Part shown: positions 35,795-45,126 of the stretch, piece by piece | Numbering within the stretch: the stretch's first letter is position 1 | Layout: each line of letters begins with the position of its first letter | Assembly: GCA_036567965.1 (NCBI GenBank) | Contig: DATCTN010000007.1 | Location: 175,009-239,008 of the forward strand | Length of the DNA: 64,000 bases | Direction: 5' to 3' | Source of the DNA: Candidatus Kryptoniota bacterium | GTDB lineage: Bacteria > Bacteroidota > Ignavibacteria > Kryptoniales > JAKASW01 | Position numbers and translations under genes: made by a program | Notes under the pieces: model-generated | Seen by the model: the letters and a program-made list of their open reading frames with translations, nothing else | What the model was told of the DNA's origin: nothing | Database searches by the model: none

Positions 35795-36062
35795 CGCACG
35801 CGCCCATCTTTTGGTAAGCGGTTCCGTTCAGGGAGTCGGCTATCGATTCTTTGCCATCCGGAAGGCGGATTTGTTCGGGCTCAAGGGATTTGTCAGGAAC
35901 CTGATAGACGGCAGGGTGGAGATCGTTGTGGAGGGCGACCGAGGTCTCATCGAGGAGTTCCTAAAAGAAGCGAGGGTCGGCCCGATGGCAGCCCATGTGA
36001 CGGACGTGAGAGTCGAATGGGACAAGCCGACGTACGAATTCAAAGGATTCAACAGCAGATGA
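35787..36062 (+). CDS. acyP: Acylphosphatase
   Basis: A 91-residue acylphosphatase hydrolysing carboxyl-phosphate bonds such as 1,3-bisphosphoglycerate or acetyl phosphate. The signature [17 protein letters not shown] holds the catalytic Arg, and [18 protein letters not shown] the catalytic Asn. Length is normal. It overlaps the AlaX gene by 8 bases and ispF by 4 (ATGA). Confidence 0.95.
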   Translation: MADARAHLLVSGSVQGVGYRFFAIRKADLFGLKGFVRNLIDGRVEIVVEGDRGLIEEFLKEARVGPMAAHVTDVRVEWDKPTYEFKGFNSR

Positions 36063-36526
36063 AAATTGGTTTCGGTTTTGACGCGCACGTTCTTGTCGAG
36101 GGGAAAGCTCTGAAGCTCGGTGGAGTATTGATTCCCCATCCGAAGGGACTGCACGGACATTCGGACGGCGATGTTGTGCTCCATGCGTTGAGCGACGCGA
36201 TTCTCGGAGCATGTGCGCGTGGAGATATCGGAGTTCACTTTCCGGACATTGACGCCTCCACTACGGGAATAGACAGCAGGGAAATACTCGCCTTCTGCCT
36301 GAAAACTGCTCTAGAGAGTGATTTGAGGGTGAGCAACATTGATATCGTCCTGATAGCAGACGAGCCCAAAATGAATCCGCATTACGAGAGTGTCCGGGAA
36401 TCTATCGCCGAACAGTGCAACGTTCCTCCGAATGTCGTGTCGGTTAAATCGAAAACGACCGAAGGAACACTGGTCGGCCGAACCGCCATCGCGTGCATCG
36501 CAGTTGTCCTTATGGATGAGCTTTGA
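36059..36526 (+). CDS. ispF: 2-C-methyl-D-erythritol 2,4-cyclodiphosphate synthase
   Basis: A 155-residue IspF of the MEP isoprenoid pathway, turning CDP-ME 2-phosphate into MEcPP and CMP. Zinc ligands are in FGFDAHVL (DxH) and the catalytic loop is [18 protein letters not shown]; the C-terminal [19 protein letters not shown] is also diagnostic. It works as a trimer. The ATG at 36059 overlaps the acyP stop; the reading frame is open further upstream but adds nothing of the family. ispD is not in the window. Confidence 0.96.
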   Translation: MKIGFGFDAHVLVEGKALKLGGVLIPHPKGLHGHSDGDVVLHALSDAILGACARGDIGVHFPDIDASTTGIDSREILAFCLKTALESDLRVSNIDIVLIADEPKMNPHYESVRESIAEQCNVPPNVVSVKSKTTEGTLVGRTAIACIAVVLMDEL

Positions 36527-37134
36527 CTGACCTCGAAGCTGCCATAAATTACTTGAGCCATACACAACCGGCGTACCTGTATTTGTCGCTGTTCTTCTTC
36601 GCCTACCTTGAAAACTTATTTCCGCCATCACCGAGCGATCTCGTAATAGCGTTCGTCGGTTCCCTCGTCGGAGCCGGAAGATTGAATCTTGCGGTGGCAA
36701 TACTTTGCGCAACGGCCGGTAGCACGGCCGGCTTTGCGACTATGTACTACGTAGGATTTCTCATCGGGAGGAGGATCATCGACTCCGGCCGGATTCGGTT
36801 CCTTCCGCTCGGCAGGATCAAGACTGTAGAGGGTTGGTTCGCAAAATACGGGTATGGACTCGTCATCGCAAACCGCTTTCTGTCGGGGACGCGTGCCATA
36901 ATTTCGTTCTTCACCGGCTTGTCGGAACTCCCGATCCGCATAGTGCTTCCTCTTTGTGCTGCCAGCGCACTCCTGTGGAACACAATCCTTATTTCCGGCG
37001 GCTGGTTTCTCGGCCACAACTGGAAACGATTGGAAATGTACCTGGAGATTTATGGGACGGTGGTACTAGTTCTGCTGGGATGCACCGCATTGTTCTTCAT
37101 ACTAAGATTTTTTCTGAAGCGTGCCCATGCTTAA
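36523..37134 (+). CDS. DedA-family membrane protein
   Basis: A 203-residue polytopic membrane protein of the DedA (SNARE-associated, VTT) family, members of which flip undecaprenyl phosphate or phospholipids and maintain membrane homeostasis. Signature parts are ENLFPPSPSDLVIAFVGSL near the start (re-entrant loop with acidic residue) and RFLSGTRAIISFFTGLSE with the conserved basic residues. It begins on TTG overlapping the ispF stop (TTGA). Confidence 0.9.
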   Translation: MTDLEAAINYLSHTQPAYLYLSLFFFAYLENLFPPSPSDLVIAFVGSLVGAGRLNLAVAILCATAGSTAGFATMYYVGFLIGRRIIDSGRIRFLPLGRIKTVEGWFAKYGYGLVIANRFLSGTRAIISFFTGLSELPIRIVLPLCAASALLWNTILISGGWFLGHNWKRLEMYLEIYGTVVLVLLGCTALFFILRFFLKRAHA

Positions 37135-38329
37135 GAAGATATTGACATGGATCGGACTTCTCATTGCTTTAATAATTATTTGTTCAGTGGGAAACGACTT
37201 GATGACGTACCAAATATTCCGCCAGGCAGGAGTGAATTTCGGGAAGTATCATGAGTATTCAGGTGTCATACATATTCATACGCAATACTCTGATGGAAGC
37301 GGAACTTACGCGTCGATCGCCAGAACATGCGACTCCCTCGGATTGCATTTCGCGATCTTCACGGACCACAATACGGTCCAGCCGTTTAGAGACAGTCTCA
37401 ACAGGCGATTCGGGATGACGTTGGTCGTGCCCGCAGTCGAGATCTCGACTGACGGAGAACACGGTCATTTCCTGGTGATCGGAGACAGCGTCCCGCTGAT
37501 TCCTCGCAACGGTGTGACTTCCGACTCGGTCTTTCACCAGGCAGTCAGGGACCGTAGCACCATAATACTGGCGCATGTGTTTCATCCGAGAAACACTTTG
37601 GACTGGGACAATTGGAATATCGGCAATTTCACCGGAATCGAACTATATAATTTCGATGAAGGCTGGAGGAACACACTTAACTTCTTCAGGATAAACAAAC
37701 TTATCGGCGCTTGCATCGCATACCGATTCCAGGACGAGTCGCTAAACTATTTGCTCGATTTTCCTGAAAAGGAAATGAGAAGATTTGACGAGCTGAATCA
37801 GAAGCGTAAGGTCGTGGGCATCGGATCTCTTGATGCTCATTCCAATCTCAAGATTGGAAAGAACTCGTACATCGATTTCCCATCTTACGTAAGCCTCTTC
37901 AACCTGGTACAGACCGTGGTCGTAACGAGAGAGCCGTTCAACGGGAACTACGGTCATGACAGAGAAATCATTCTGCGCGCAATCAATCAGGGAAACTCCT
38001 TCGTCTCATTTTCCGGATTGGAGGAAGCTCGAGGCTTCCTGTTCACAGTGATGTCGGGGGATACTGAGGCTGTAATGGGTGACAGTATCAGACTCACCGA
38101 TCAAATGCATCTTGATGTCATTCTGCCCGACAGCGGATATGTGGAGGCTGAGATCCTGCGTGACGGCACGACTATCGGCAAATATGACAACAAGGAAAGC
38201 ATCAACCTAAGAATAACTGCGCCGGGAGAATATCGGGTCCAGGTTTTTCAGAAGAGAGCTATGCTGCCACTCTTCATAAAACGCTCGTTCCCCTGGATCC
38301 TGTCTAATCCGATCTACGTTTACAGGTAA
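37127..38329 (+). CDS. Membrane-anchored PHP-domain phosphoesterase
   Basis: A 400-residue protein with an N-terminal membrane helix (about residues 4-22) and a PHP metal-dependent phosphoesterase domain outside the membrane. Metal-binding motifs are in order: HIHTQYSDGSG, FTDHNTV, the Glu of PAVEISTDGEHGHFL, LAHVFHP and GSLDAHSNL. A beta-rich tail of about 90 residues follows. The substrate is unknown; relatives hydrolyse phosphoesters of sugars, nucleotides or DNA. The ATG overlaps the DedA stop by 8 bases; lnt starts 7 bases after the end. Confidence 0.85.
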   Translation: MLKKILTWIGLLIALIIICSVGNDLMTYQIFRQAGVNFGKYHEYSGVIHIHTQYSDGSGTYASIARTCDSLGLHFAIFTDHNTVQPFRDSLNRRFGMTLVVPAVEISTDGEHGHFLVIGDSVPLIPRNGVTSDSVFHQAVRDRSTIILAHVFHPRNTLDWDNWNIGNFTGIELYNFDEGWRNTLNFFRINKLIGACIAYRFQDESLNYLLDFPEKEMRRFDELNQKRKVVGIGSLDAHSNLKIGKNSYIDFPSYVSLFNLVQTVVVTREPFNGNYGHDREIILRAINQGNSFVSFSGLEEARGFLFTVMSGDTEAVMGDSIRLTDQMHLDVILPDSGYVEAEILRDGTTIGKYDNKESINLRITAPGEYRVQVFQKRAMLPLFIKRSFPWILSNPIYVYR

Positions 38330-38336
38330 GACATAG

Positions 38337-39959
38337 ATGCCAAGATTATCTGACGTGCTGACATCTAAGATCGCGTTGTGCGCCATTTCGGGACTTATCC
38401 TCGGGCTTTCCTTCCCGCCATTTCACTTCAGCTGGCTTGCGTTCGTCGGATTCGTCCCATTTCTTATCACAATTGAAAAAGCTGAGAACTACAGAGACGC
38501 ATTCAAATTATCGTACGTTGCTTTTCTTGTTCTCAATGTGGTGGTGATATACTGGATCGGTGGCTGGTCGAGGGAAAGTGATCCGTTCATGATGATCGGT
38601 GGCGTGGCGCTGATGCTCGGTCACCCTCTTTTCTTTACAGTCCCGATCTTGTTTTATCATTTCCTCCGAAAGAGACTTGGCAGGAGCACAATATTCATCT
38701 TCCCATTCATATATCTTTCGTTTGAACATCTTCACTCCATTAGTGAGGTCGCGTTCCCCTGGCTCACCGTCGGCTATTCTCAGTCATATAATCTGGCAGA
38801 TATCCAGTTCGCGCAGTTTACCGGCCTTTTTGGGATTTCCTTTCAGGTTCTGCTCGCGAATACTTTTTTCGCGATAGCTGTTAAATCGTTCACAACGATG
38901 TCGGACTCCAGGTGGATGAAGGTGGCTTGTTGCACGATCGCGGGCCTCCTTCTGATTATCATCCCGGAAATATACGGCCTGAATGTCCTGCGCCATGCCG
39001 ACACTTCCAATGCATCTCATATCAAAGTCGCGGTGGTTCAACCTAACATAGATCCCTATGCCAAGTGGAGCGGTTCTCCCACTCAGATACTGAGGACTTA
39101 TGAAGGAGAAACGAGGAAGATTCTCAAGTCGAAGCCGGACCTTGTAGTATGGCCGGAGACGGCAATCCCATTCTACATTCTTCTTCCGCAGCTGACTTAC
39201 TTTAGGAACGAACTTGAATCGTTTATCGACTCAAATGATGTCTGCCTGCTGAGCGGAGTTCCGCTCGCCTACTACTTTTCTGCCGCCGACAGTGCAAAGC
39301 CAAGCAGTCATTACGATTCGATTGAACGGAAGTACTACGATGCCTATAACGGGGCAGCCCTCTTCGAGCCGCATAGCGGAAACTTTCAGACTTACGGGAA
39401 GATTATACTTGTTCCATTCGGCGAGAGAATTCCATATGCCGACGCGGTCCCCTACCTGATCAAACCCCTCGAGTGGGGCGTCGGGATTAGCAACTGGGCC
39501 CGCGGTTTGGACACCACAATCTTCAAGCTCCCCGATGGGAATCAATTCGGAACAGTGATCTGCTATGAAAGCATTTTCCCGGATTATGTAAGACAGTTTG
39601 TGAAAAGGGGGGCGAACTTCATTGTCATCATAACGAATGACGGTTGGTTTGGCAAATCATCCGGCCCGCCACAACACGCAGCGTACGCTTCAATACGAGC
39701 TGTAGAAAATCGGAGGGCAATTGTCAGATCTGCTAATACGGGGATATCTGAAATGATTGACGAGTACGGCCGATTCATAGGAAAACCAACCGGACTCGAC
39801 ATAAGTGCAACTTTGGTCGCCGATGTCCCGTTGGCAAGAAGACTGACATTCTATACCAGACACGGAGATGTTATTGCTCAAATTGCCGAAGGAGTCACGT
39901 TAGTCTCTATTCTTATCGCGCTTTTTCTTAAATTCAAGTATAAAGAGAAGGAGAGTTAG
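38337..39959 (+). CDS. lnt: Apolipoprotein N-acyltransferase
   Basis: A 540-residue Lnt that adds the third acyl chain to outer-membrane lipoproteins. An N-terminal block of about six to seven helices (residues 10-215) precedes a nitrilase-like domain with the catalytic triad: Glu in VVWPETAIPF, Lys in GKIILVPFGERIPY and Cys in TVICYESIFPD. ITNDGWFG follows, as in all members. A last helix near 515-535 closes the protein. With LolCDE in the same window, most of the lipoprotein sorting route is represented. Confidence 0.95.
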   Translation: MPRLSDVLTSKIALCAISGLILGLSFPPFHFSWLAFVGFVPFLITIEKAENYRDAFKLSYVAFLVLNVVVIYWIGGWSRESDPFMMIGGVALMLGHPLFFTVPILFYHFLRKRLGRSTIFIFPFIYLSFEHLHSISEVAFPWLTVGYSQSYNLADIQFAQFTGLFGISFQVLLANTFFAIAVKSFTTMSDSRWMKVACCTIAGLLLIIIPEIYGLNVLRHADTSNASHIKVAVVQPNIDPYAKWSGSPTQILRTYEGETRKILKSKPDLVVWPETAIPFYILLPQLTYFRNELESFIDSNDVCLLSGVPLAYYFSAADSAKPSSHYDSIERKYYDAYNGAALFEPHSGNFQTYGKIILVPFGERIPYADAVPYLIKPLEWGVGISNWARGLDTTIFKLPDGNQFGTVICYESIFPDYVRQFVKRGANFIVIITNDGWFGKSSGPPQHAAYASIRAVENRRAIVRSANTGISEMIDEYGRFIGKPTGLDISATLVADVPLARRLTFYTRHGDVIAQIAEGVTLVSILIALFLKFKYKEKES

Positions 39960-39964
39960 TCACG
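39948..39964 (+). promoter_or_regulatory. Ribosome binding site facing an ACG start codon
   Basis: GAAGGAG ends at 39953 and ACG is at 39962-39964, 8 bases on, an ideal distance. In this frame no ATG, GTG or TTG lies between the upstream stop (39941-39943) and codon 18, and the conserved threonine aldolase N-terminus begins right after this ACG. Confidence 0.6.
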
Positions 39965-40993
39965 AATTACATCGATCTGAGAAGTGATACTGTCACGAAA
40001 CCGAATGACGAAATGCGAAGGGCAATGGCCAACGCGGAAGTCGGAGACGATGTCTTCGGCGAAGACCCGACAGTCAATCGGCTTCAGGAGCGAGTTGCCG
40101 CCCTCCTTGAAAAAGAAAGCGCCGTTTACGTTCCTAGCGGCGTGATGTCTAACCAGTTGGCACTCAAGACACACACCAACGCCGGCGATGAAGTAATTGT
40201 CGAGAAAGATTCGCACATATTCAATTATGAGACTGCGGCGCCCTCGCTATTGTCCGGAGTTCAGCTCAACCCTGTGCAGGGAATCAGAGGCCTGATGACC
40301 GCCCGTGATGTCGAGGAGGCTATAAGACCTGACCTGTACTACATGATGCCGACTCGACTCGTCTGCGTGGAGAACACACATAACAGGGGAGGCGGTACAA
40401 TTTATCCGATGAAGACGATCGAGGAGATCAGGGATGTTGCTCGCCGACATAGTCTAGGTTACCATCTTGATGGTGCAAGACTTTGGAACGCGTCGGTTGC
40501 CACGGGCATTAGCGTCGCTGATTACGCACGACAATTCGATTCGGTTTCGGTCTGTCTTTCAAAAGGTCTCGGTGCACCTGTCGGATCGGTTTTGACCGGG
40601 ACGAAAGAGTTCATAAACAGAGCACGGCGGTTCCGCAAGATATTTGGCGGCGGAATGCGGCAGGTGGGAATCCTGGCAGCTGCCGGACTTTACGCGCTCG
40701 ATCACAACATCGGCAGACTTGCTGAGGACCATGAGAAAGCAAAAACCTTTGCGCGGATCATTGCTGAGTCGCCGTTGTTTGAGGTTAACATCGACCATGT
40801 CGAGACAAACATAGTTATCTTCGGAGTCAAGCCGCCCCTCAATGTGAATAAATTGATAGCCGACGCGAAAGGGATCGGCGTTCTTCTCTCCGCCGGCAGT
40901 GCAGGAAAGGTCAGAGCGGTCACACACCTTGACGTTTCGCGTCAGGATGTCAAGAAGGCTGCGGAACTTCTCGCGAAATATAGTATCGACTGA
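39962..40993 (+). CDS. Low-specificity L-threonine aldolase, apparent ACG start
   Basis: A 343-residue PLP enzyme that splits threonine into glycine and acetaldehyde. The N-terminal NYIDLRSDTVTKP is the most conserved part of the family and lies upstream of the first ATG (40013), so starting there would remove needed residues. Counting from ACG the length equals that of normal enzymes. Other landmarks: VGDDVFGEDPTV, YHLDGARLWNASVA, and the PLP lysine in SVCLSKGLGAPVGS. The start could be ACG, GTC at 39959, or an ATG lost by a base error. It sits 2 bases after lnt. Confidence 0.88.
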   Translation, partial: TNYIDLRSDTVTKPNDEMRRAMANAEVGDDVFGEDPTVNRLQERVAALLEKESAVYVPSGVMSNQLALKTHTNAGDEVIVEKDSHIFNYETAAPSLLSGVQLNPVQGIRGLMTARDVEEAIRPDLYYMMPTRLVCVENTHNRGGGTIYPMKTIEEIRDVARRHSLGYHLDGARLWNASVATGISVADYARQFDSVSVCLSKGLGAPVGSVLTGTKEFINRARRFRKIFGGGMRQVGILAAAGLYALDHNIGRLAEDHEKAKTFARIIAESPLFEVNIDHVETNIVIFGVKPPLNVNKLIADAKGIGVLLSAGSAGKVRAVTHLDVSRQDVKKAAELLAKYSID

Positions 40994-41057
40994 CGGCGCT
41001 TGATGAGATATCATATTCGGGCCATGTATGCGAAACGGGCCGGGGAATTCGCGACGG

Positions 41058-42557
41058 ATGACGCCTGACAATCTGAGAATTCCGGCACTGAGGGAATTGG
41101 AAGCTGCGAAATCCTCGGGTTATACACACTACCCGGTGGTGTCGGAGATCTTCGGCGATATCCTTACCCCGGTAGGATTGTATCTGAAATTACGTTCTCT
41201 CGGGAAGGACAGCTTCCTTCTTGAGAGCGCCGAGGGGGGAGAAAAGATCGGAAGGTATTCTTTCCTTGGTGTAAATCCATTCGCCACGCTCGCCGTGGAA
41301 GAGGGCACCGTACGCATCACCACAAAAGGTAAGACCACAAAACGGCCGGGGAATCCGATCCTCGAGCTGAAGGAATTCTTCGGGAGCTTTAGAGTAGTGC
41401 CGACCCAGGGTCTTCCGAGGTTTTCTGGAGGAGCAGTCGGATATTTCGGATATGATTTTGTAAAGTACCTGGAGTCCATCCCGATACCGAAATCAGAAGA
41501 CCCTCTCCCGGACCTTCTTCTGAACGTCTACGATACGGTGGTAGCGGTGGATAATCTCAAAAGAAGGGTTGAGCTTATCTCGTTGGTTCCCCTGCAGGGC
41601 GATCCACGTGATCTTGGGAAAGCACTTGACATTCGCATAGCCGACCTGAAAAGACTTGAAGACACACTGGTGCTTTCTCACGTCGCTACAGAGGCGGATG
41701 GATTTGATTCTAACGAACCGAAATTCAATATCTCGAGGGAGACTTTCAAACGAAATGTCGTGCGGGCCAAAGAGTATATCGTTGACGGGGACATATTTCA
41801 GGTCGTCCTCTCTCAACGTGCTGACTTCGAATACAAGGGGGATCCATTCCTTCTTTATAGAGCCGTGAGGGCACAGAACCCCTCGCCGTACATGTTTTAT
41901 CTTGAGTCAAATGTAAGTGGGAAACGGCTTGCTGTCATCGGTTCATCTCCGGAGATGTTTGTACGGAAAGAGGGTACAAGAATCGAGATGCGTCCAATTG
42001 CCGGAACGCGACCGAGGGGATCGACGCAGGAGGAGGATGAAGCCTTGACGCGCGAGCTTCTCAACGACGAAAAGGAAAAAGCCGAACACGTCATGCTAGT
42101 GGATCTCGGGCGCAATGACATTGGCCGCGTCGCGTCAACGGGGAGCGTATACGTCGAGAATTTCATGCACGTCGAAAAATTCTCTCATGTGATGCATATC
42201 GTCAGCGACGTCGGCGGAGGCATAGAGAAGGGAAGGGATGCAGTCGAGACCCTTGCTGCCTGTTTTCCTGCCGGCACCCTGAGTGGAGCGCCAAAGGTGC
42301 GGGCAATGGAAATTATTACAGAACTTGAGAAGAGTGCACGCCAAATTTATGGAGGAGCGGTGGGTTACATCGACTTCAATAACAACATGGATACGTGTAT
42401 CGCAATCCGTACCTTCGTCGTACACGGCGACCTGGGCTCCCTGCAGGCAGGCGCCGGAATCGTCTACGATTCGGATCCCGACAGAGAATACGAAGAAACA
42501 CTTAACAAGATGAAAGCTAATCTCGAAGCTCTGAGGTTGGTCAAGAATTTCAAATGA
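41058..42557 (+). CDS. trpE: Anthranilate synthase component I
   Basis: A 499-residue chorismate-using enzyme that makes anthranilate with ammonia from TrpG. The LLES motif (SFLLESAEGGEKIGRYSFLG) of the tryptophan feedback site is present, which favours TrpE over PabB. The catalytic half has PIAGTRPRG, LVDLGRNDIGRV and FPAGTLSGAPKVRAME. The first ATG of the frame is at 41028; 41058 is preferred because it directly precedes family-like sequence, but either may be used. It overlaps trpG by 4 bases. No other trp gene is nearby. Confidence 0.92.
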   Translation: MTPDNLRIPALRELEAAKSSGYTHYPVVSEIFGDILTPVGLYLKLRSLGKDSFLLESAEGGEKIGRYSFLGVNPFATLAVEEGTVRITTKGKTTKRPGNPILELKEFFGSFRVVPTQGLPRFSGGAVGYFGYDFVKYLESIPIPKSEDPLPDLLLNVYDTVVAVDNLKRRVELISLVPLQGDPRDLGKALDIRIADLKRLEDTLVLSHVATEADGFDSNEPKFNISRETFKRNVVRAKEYIVDGDIFQVVLSQRADFEYKGDPFLLYRAVRAQNPSPYMFYLESNVSGKRLAVIGSSPEMFVRKEGTRIEMRPIAGTRPRGSTQEEDEALTRELLNDEKEKAEHVMLVDLGRNDIGRVASTGSVYVENFMHVEKFSHVMHIVSDVGGGIEKGRDAVETLAACFPAGTLSGAPKVRAMEIITELEKSARQIYGGAVGYIDFNNNMDTCIAIRTFVVHGDLGSLQAGAGIVYDSDPDREYEETLNKMKANLEALRLVKNFK

Positions 42558-43123
42558 TCCTTTTAATTGACAATTACGATTCGTTCACGTACAACTTATA
42601 CCAGTATCTCAAGGAACTCGGTGCGGAGGTCTATGTTTCCAGGAATGATAGGATTACCATAAAGGACATAGAGGAAAAGAAACCTGAAGCGATCGTGATA
42701 TCGCCGGGGCCTAAGACTCCTGCTGAAGCTGGGATCTCCGAAGAAACGATTCGGCGATTTTACAGATCAGTACCAATCATGGGTGTTTGTCTTGGTCATC
42801 AAGCGATCGGGGAGGTGTTTGGCGGTAAGATCGTCAAGGCACGGATCCCGATGCACGGAAAGACGTCCCAAATAATTCACAATGGAAAATCGATATTCAG
42901 CACGATGCCGATTCCTTTTGCAGCTACACGTTACCATTCGCTGATAGTTTCTGGCGTGGATTTACCCGAGGAGCTTGAAGTGCTTGCATGGGCCGATGGA
43001 GGCACTATAATGGGCTTGAAGCATCGGGACTATCCCACCGTGGGAGTGCAGTTTCACCCCGAATCGGTAATGACGGAAAATGGAAAAATACTCTTGCAAA
43101 ACTTTTTGGATGGAAAGATTTGA
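42554..43123 (+). CDS. trpG: Anthranilate synthase component II (glutamine amidotransferase)
   Basis: A 189-residue class I glutaminase that feeds ammonia to TrpE, and perhaps to PabB as well. N-terminus LLIDNYDSFTYNLYQYL, oxyanion region VISPGPKTP, nucleophile in GVCLGHQAIGEVFGG, and the His-Glu pair in VGVQFHPESVMT are all visible. Length is normal. The ATG overlaps the trpE stop (ATGA), so the two subunits are made in equal amounts. Confidence 0.95.
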   Translation: MILLIDNYDSFTYNLYQYLKELGAEVYVSRNDRITIKDIEEKKPEAIVISPGPKTPAEAGISEETIRRFYRSVPIMGVCLGHQAIGEVFGGKIVKARIPMHGKTSQIIHNGKSIFSTMPIPFAATRYHSLIVSGVDLPEELEVLAWADGGTIMGLKHRDYPTVGVQFHPESVMTENGKILLQNFLDGKI

Positions 43124-43124
43124 A

Positions 43125-43829
43125 ATGAGCACAACAGTAAATCATTTTCAGAACAACGATCGGATGTCGATGCTGGAGGCACGCCAGAGGGATGTCTGGA
43201 GAATATTCCGGATCATGTCCGAGTTTGTCGACGGGTTTGATTTGATGGGCCGGGTCGCGCCGGCGGTCTCCATATTCGGATCGGCTAGGATGAAGGCCGG
43301 TTCTAGGTACTATGAGCTGACTCGTCAGGTCGCACACGATCTCGCGAAAGCCGGGTATGCAATCGTAAGCGGCGGCGGAGGTGGTTTGATGGAGGCGGCC
43401 AACCGTGGTGCTCGAGAGGGCGGCGGAGAGTCCATCGGGCTGAATATCGCGCTCGACTTCGAACAGAAGGCGAACGATTTCATAGACAAAGATAAGCTTA
43501 TGACTTTTCAACACTTCTTCGTAAGAAAAGTGATGTTTGTAAAATACGCGCAGGGGTTCGTGGTGATGCCGGGCGGTTTCGGAACTCTTGACGAATTTTC
43601 AGAGGCGATAACGCTGATCCAGACGAGAAAGACAAGAGAGTTTCCTGTCCTCCTCATGGGAAGCAAATACTGGGAGAAGCTCCTCCTCTGGATGGAAGAA
43701 ACTGCGCTCGCCGAAGGATGTATTGCCGAAGAAGATATGAAGATGTTCCATCTTTGCGATGACCCGGATGAAGCAGTTACAATTATAAAAGATTTTGGGA
43801 TACGTCATGGTTACGTCACGAATTTCTAA
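43125..43829 (+). CDS. LOG-family protein (TIGR00730), nucleotide phosphoribohydrolase
   Basis: A 234-residue Rossmann-fold protein of the LOG / lysine decarboxylase-like family. Diagnostic motifs are SIFGSARMKAG, SGGGGGLMEAANRGA and VMPGGFGTLDEFSEA (PGGxGTxxE). Members release the base from nucleoside monophosphates; in plants this activates cytokinins, in bacteria the role is mostly unclear. It starts 1 base after trpG and overlaps the following transglycosylase gene by 23 bases. Confidence 0.9.
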   Translation: MSTTVNHFQNNDRMSMLEARQRDVWRIFRIMSEFVDGFDLMGRVAPAVSIFGSARMKAGSRYYELTRQVAHDLAKAGYAIVSGGGGGLMEAANRGAREGGGESIGLNIALDFEQKANDFIDKDKLMTFQHFFVRKVMFVKYAQGFVVMPGGFGTLDEFSEAITLIQTRKTREFPVLLMGSKYWEKLLLWMEETALAEGCIAEEDMKMFHLCDDPDEAVTIIKDFGIRHGYVTNF

Positions 43830-44973
43830 GCACCCCCTGCAACTAATATTGCCTGTTGGATTTCTCGTTGCGACCGGCGTCGGGTTAGCTCTGCATAACC
43901 ATTTGGTTGCCGACGCGCGCGCGCAAGTCATCATGAACCCACAACACGTGAGTCGCCTCTCATCGTACAGGATTCCCGATTCACTTGAGTTCTGCGGCGA
44001 GCGGGTCCCGCTGGAAATACCTGATGTCCGGGAGCGGATGGAACAGGCGTTCTATGTGGAACTCTCGGACGCTCAGATTATCCTCGATCTCAAACGAAGC
44101 ACAAAATATTTTCCCTTCATCGAACAGAATCTCAGGGATATGAATCTGCCTGAGGATCTCAAATATCTTGCTGTGGCGGAAAGCGCGCTGAGAAATCTCA
44201 TTTCCAATAAAGATGCGGCAGGAATCTGGCAATTTACAGACGACACCGCGAGGAGGTATGGACTCATAGTTAATGAGTACGTCGACGAGCGTTTCAACTT
44301 CCATAAAGCAACGCAGGCGGCGCTCAGATGCCTTAACGACTTACGTACTACTTTTGGAAGCTGGTCGCTCGCTGCCGCTGCATACAACATGGGTGGCGGT
44401 GGGATAAAATCAAGCCTGGACTACCAAATGGTGAGGAATTACTACAGCCTATACCTGAACGATGAAACCTACAGATTCGTCTTCAGAATTGCGGCGATCA
44501 AGCAGATCATGGAACACTATCAGTCTTACGGCTTTGATCTTACCGAGTCAGATTTTTATCCGCCTGCCGAAACGAAGCTCGTCGTCGTTGCTCGAATTCC
44601 TGACATTGCTACGTGGGCGCGCCAACAGGGATCCAGCTACAAGGAAGTAAAATATCTGAACCCCTGGCTCGTGAACAGGAGCCTCCCGATTGGAACGTGG
44701 GCCGTTGAGCTTCCGAAATATTCGCAGCCGGTCGTGTTCACAAGTGCTGTGCCGATAATTGACGACACGACATCCGTCTCAGGCGCGCGCCAGTCCTCCT
44801 CACAGGCATTCCTTTACCTCGTGAAACCAGGTGACACTCTTGAAAGGATAGCTGAAAGATACGGGATCTATACGAAAGATATCAGAGAATGGAACGGAAT
44901 GGGCAAACGAACATCGATCCACGCCGGGCAGAGGTTGAGAATCTACCTTGACAGCCAGGCGGTTGAAAAATGA
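43807..44973 (+). CDS. MltD-like lytic transglycosylase with LysM domain
   Basis: A 388-residue periplasmic peptidoglycan hydrolase. An N-terminal hydrophobic signal/anchor (about residues 8-28) leads to an SLT domain (about 110-230) with the catalytic Glu in VAESALRNLISNKDAAGIWQF and AAAYNMGGGGI; a LysM peptidoglycan-binding domain lies at about 335-382 (YLVKPGDTLERIAERYG). It cleaves glycan strands to form anhydro ends. It closes the gene array that began with the CDF transporter. The start is an ATG 23 bases within the LOG gene. Confidence 0.9.
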   Translation: MVTSRISKHPLQLILPVGFLVATGVGLALHNHLVADARAQVIMNPQHVSRLSSYRIPDSLEFCGERVPLEIPDVRERMEQAFYVELSDAQIILDLKRSTKYFPFIEQNLRDMNLPEDLKYLAVAESALRNLISNKDAAGIWQFTDDTARRYGLIVNEYVDERFNFHKATQAALRCLNDLRTTFGSWSLAAAAYNMGGGGIKSSLDYQMVRNYYSLYLNDETYRFVFRIAAIKQIMEHYQSYGFDLTESDFYPPAETKLVVVARIPDIATWARQQGSSYKEVKYLNPWLVNRSLPIGTWAVELPKYSQPVVFTSAVPIIDDTTSVSGARQSSSQAFLYLVKPGDTLERIAERYGIYTKDIREWNGMGKRTSIHAGQRLRIYLDSQAVEK

Positions 44974-45069
44974 AGAGTTAGAAACACCGTTCTCCGATCG
45001 GCGGACTTTCAGCTAAGGTCGTACAAGGCAGAAGAAGAAAATGAAGATTGATCCGGCGCCAACATAAGT

Positions 45070-45092
45070 CTCACTTACGAATACTTAGTGAG
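45070..45092 (+). other. Short hairpin upstream of the propeller gene
   Basis: CTCACT and AGTGAG with an 11-base loop, 35 bases before the ATG of the next gene. No promoter of the type found elsewhere is intact here; the nearest has TTG, 20 bases, then TCACTTAC, one base off at the key TA. Confidence 0.3.
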
Positions 45093-45126
45093 AAAGAAAA
45101 TTCCCACATTGAGAAGGAGGAGGACG

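Noticed and set aside
40013-40993. Threonine aldolase starting at the ATG at 40013
   Set aside because: It would drop the conserved N-terminal IDLRSDTVTKP, which lies in frame upstream.
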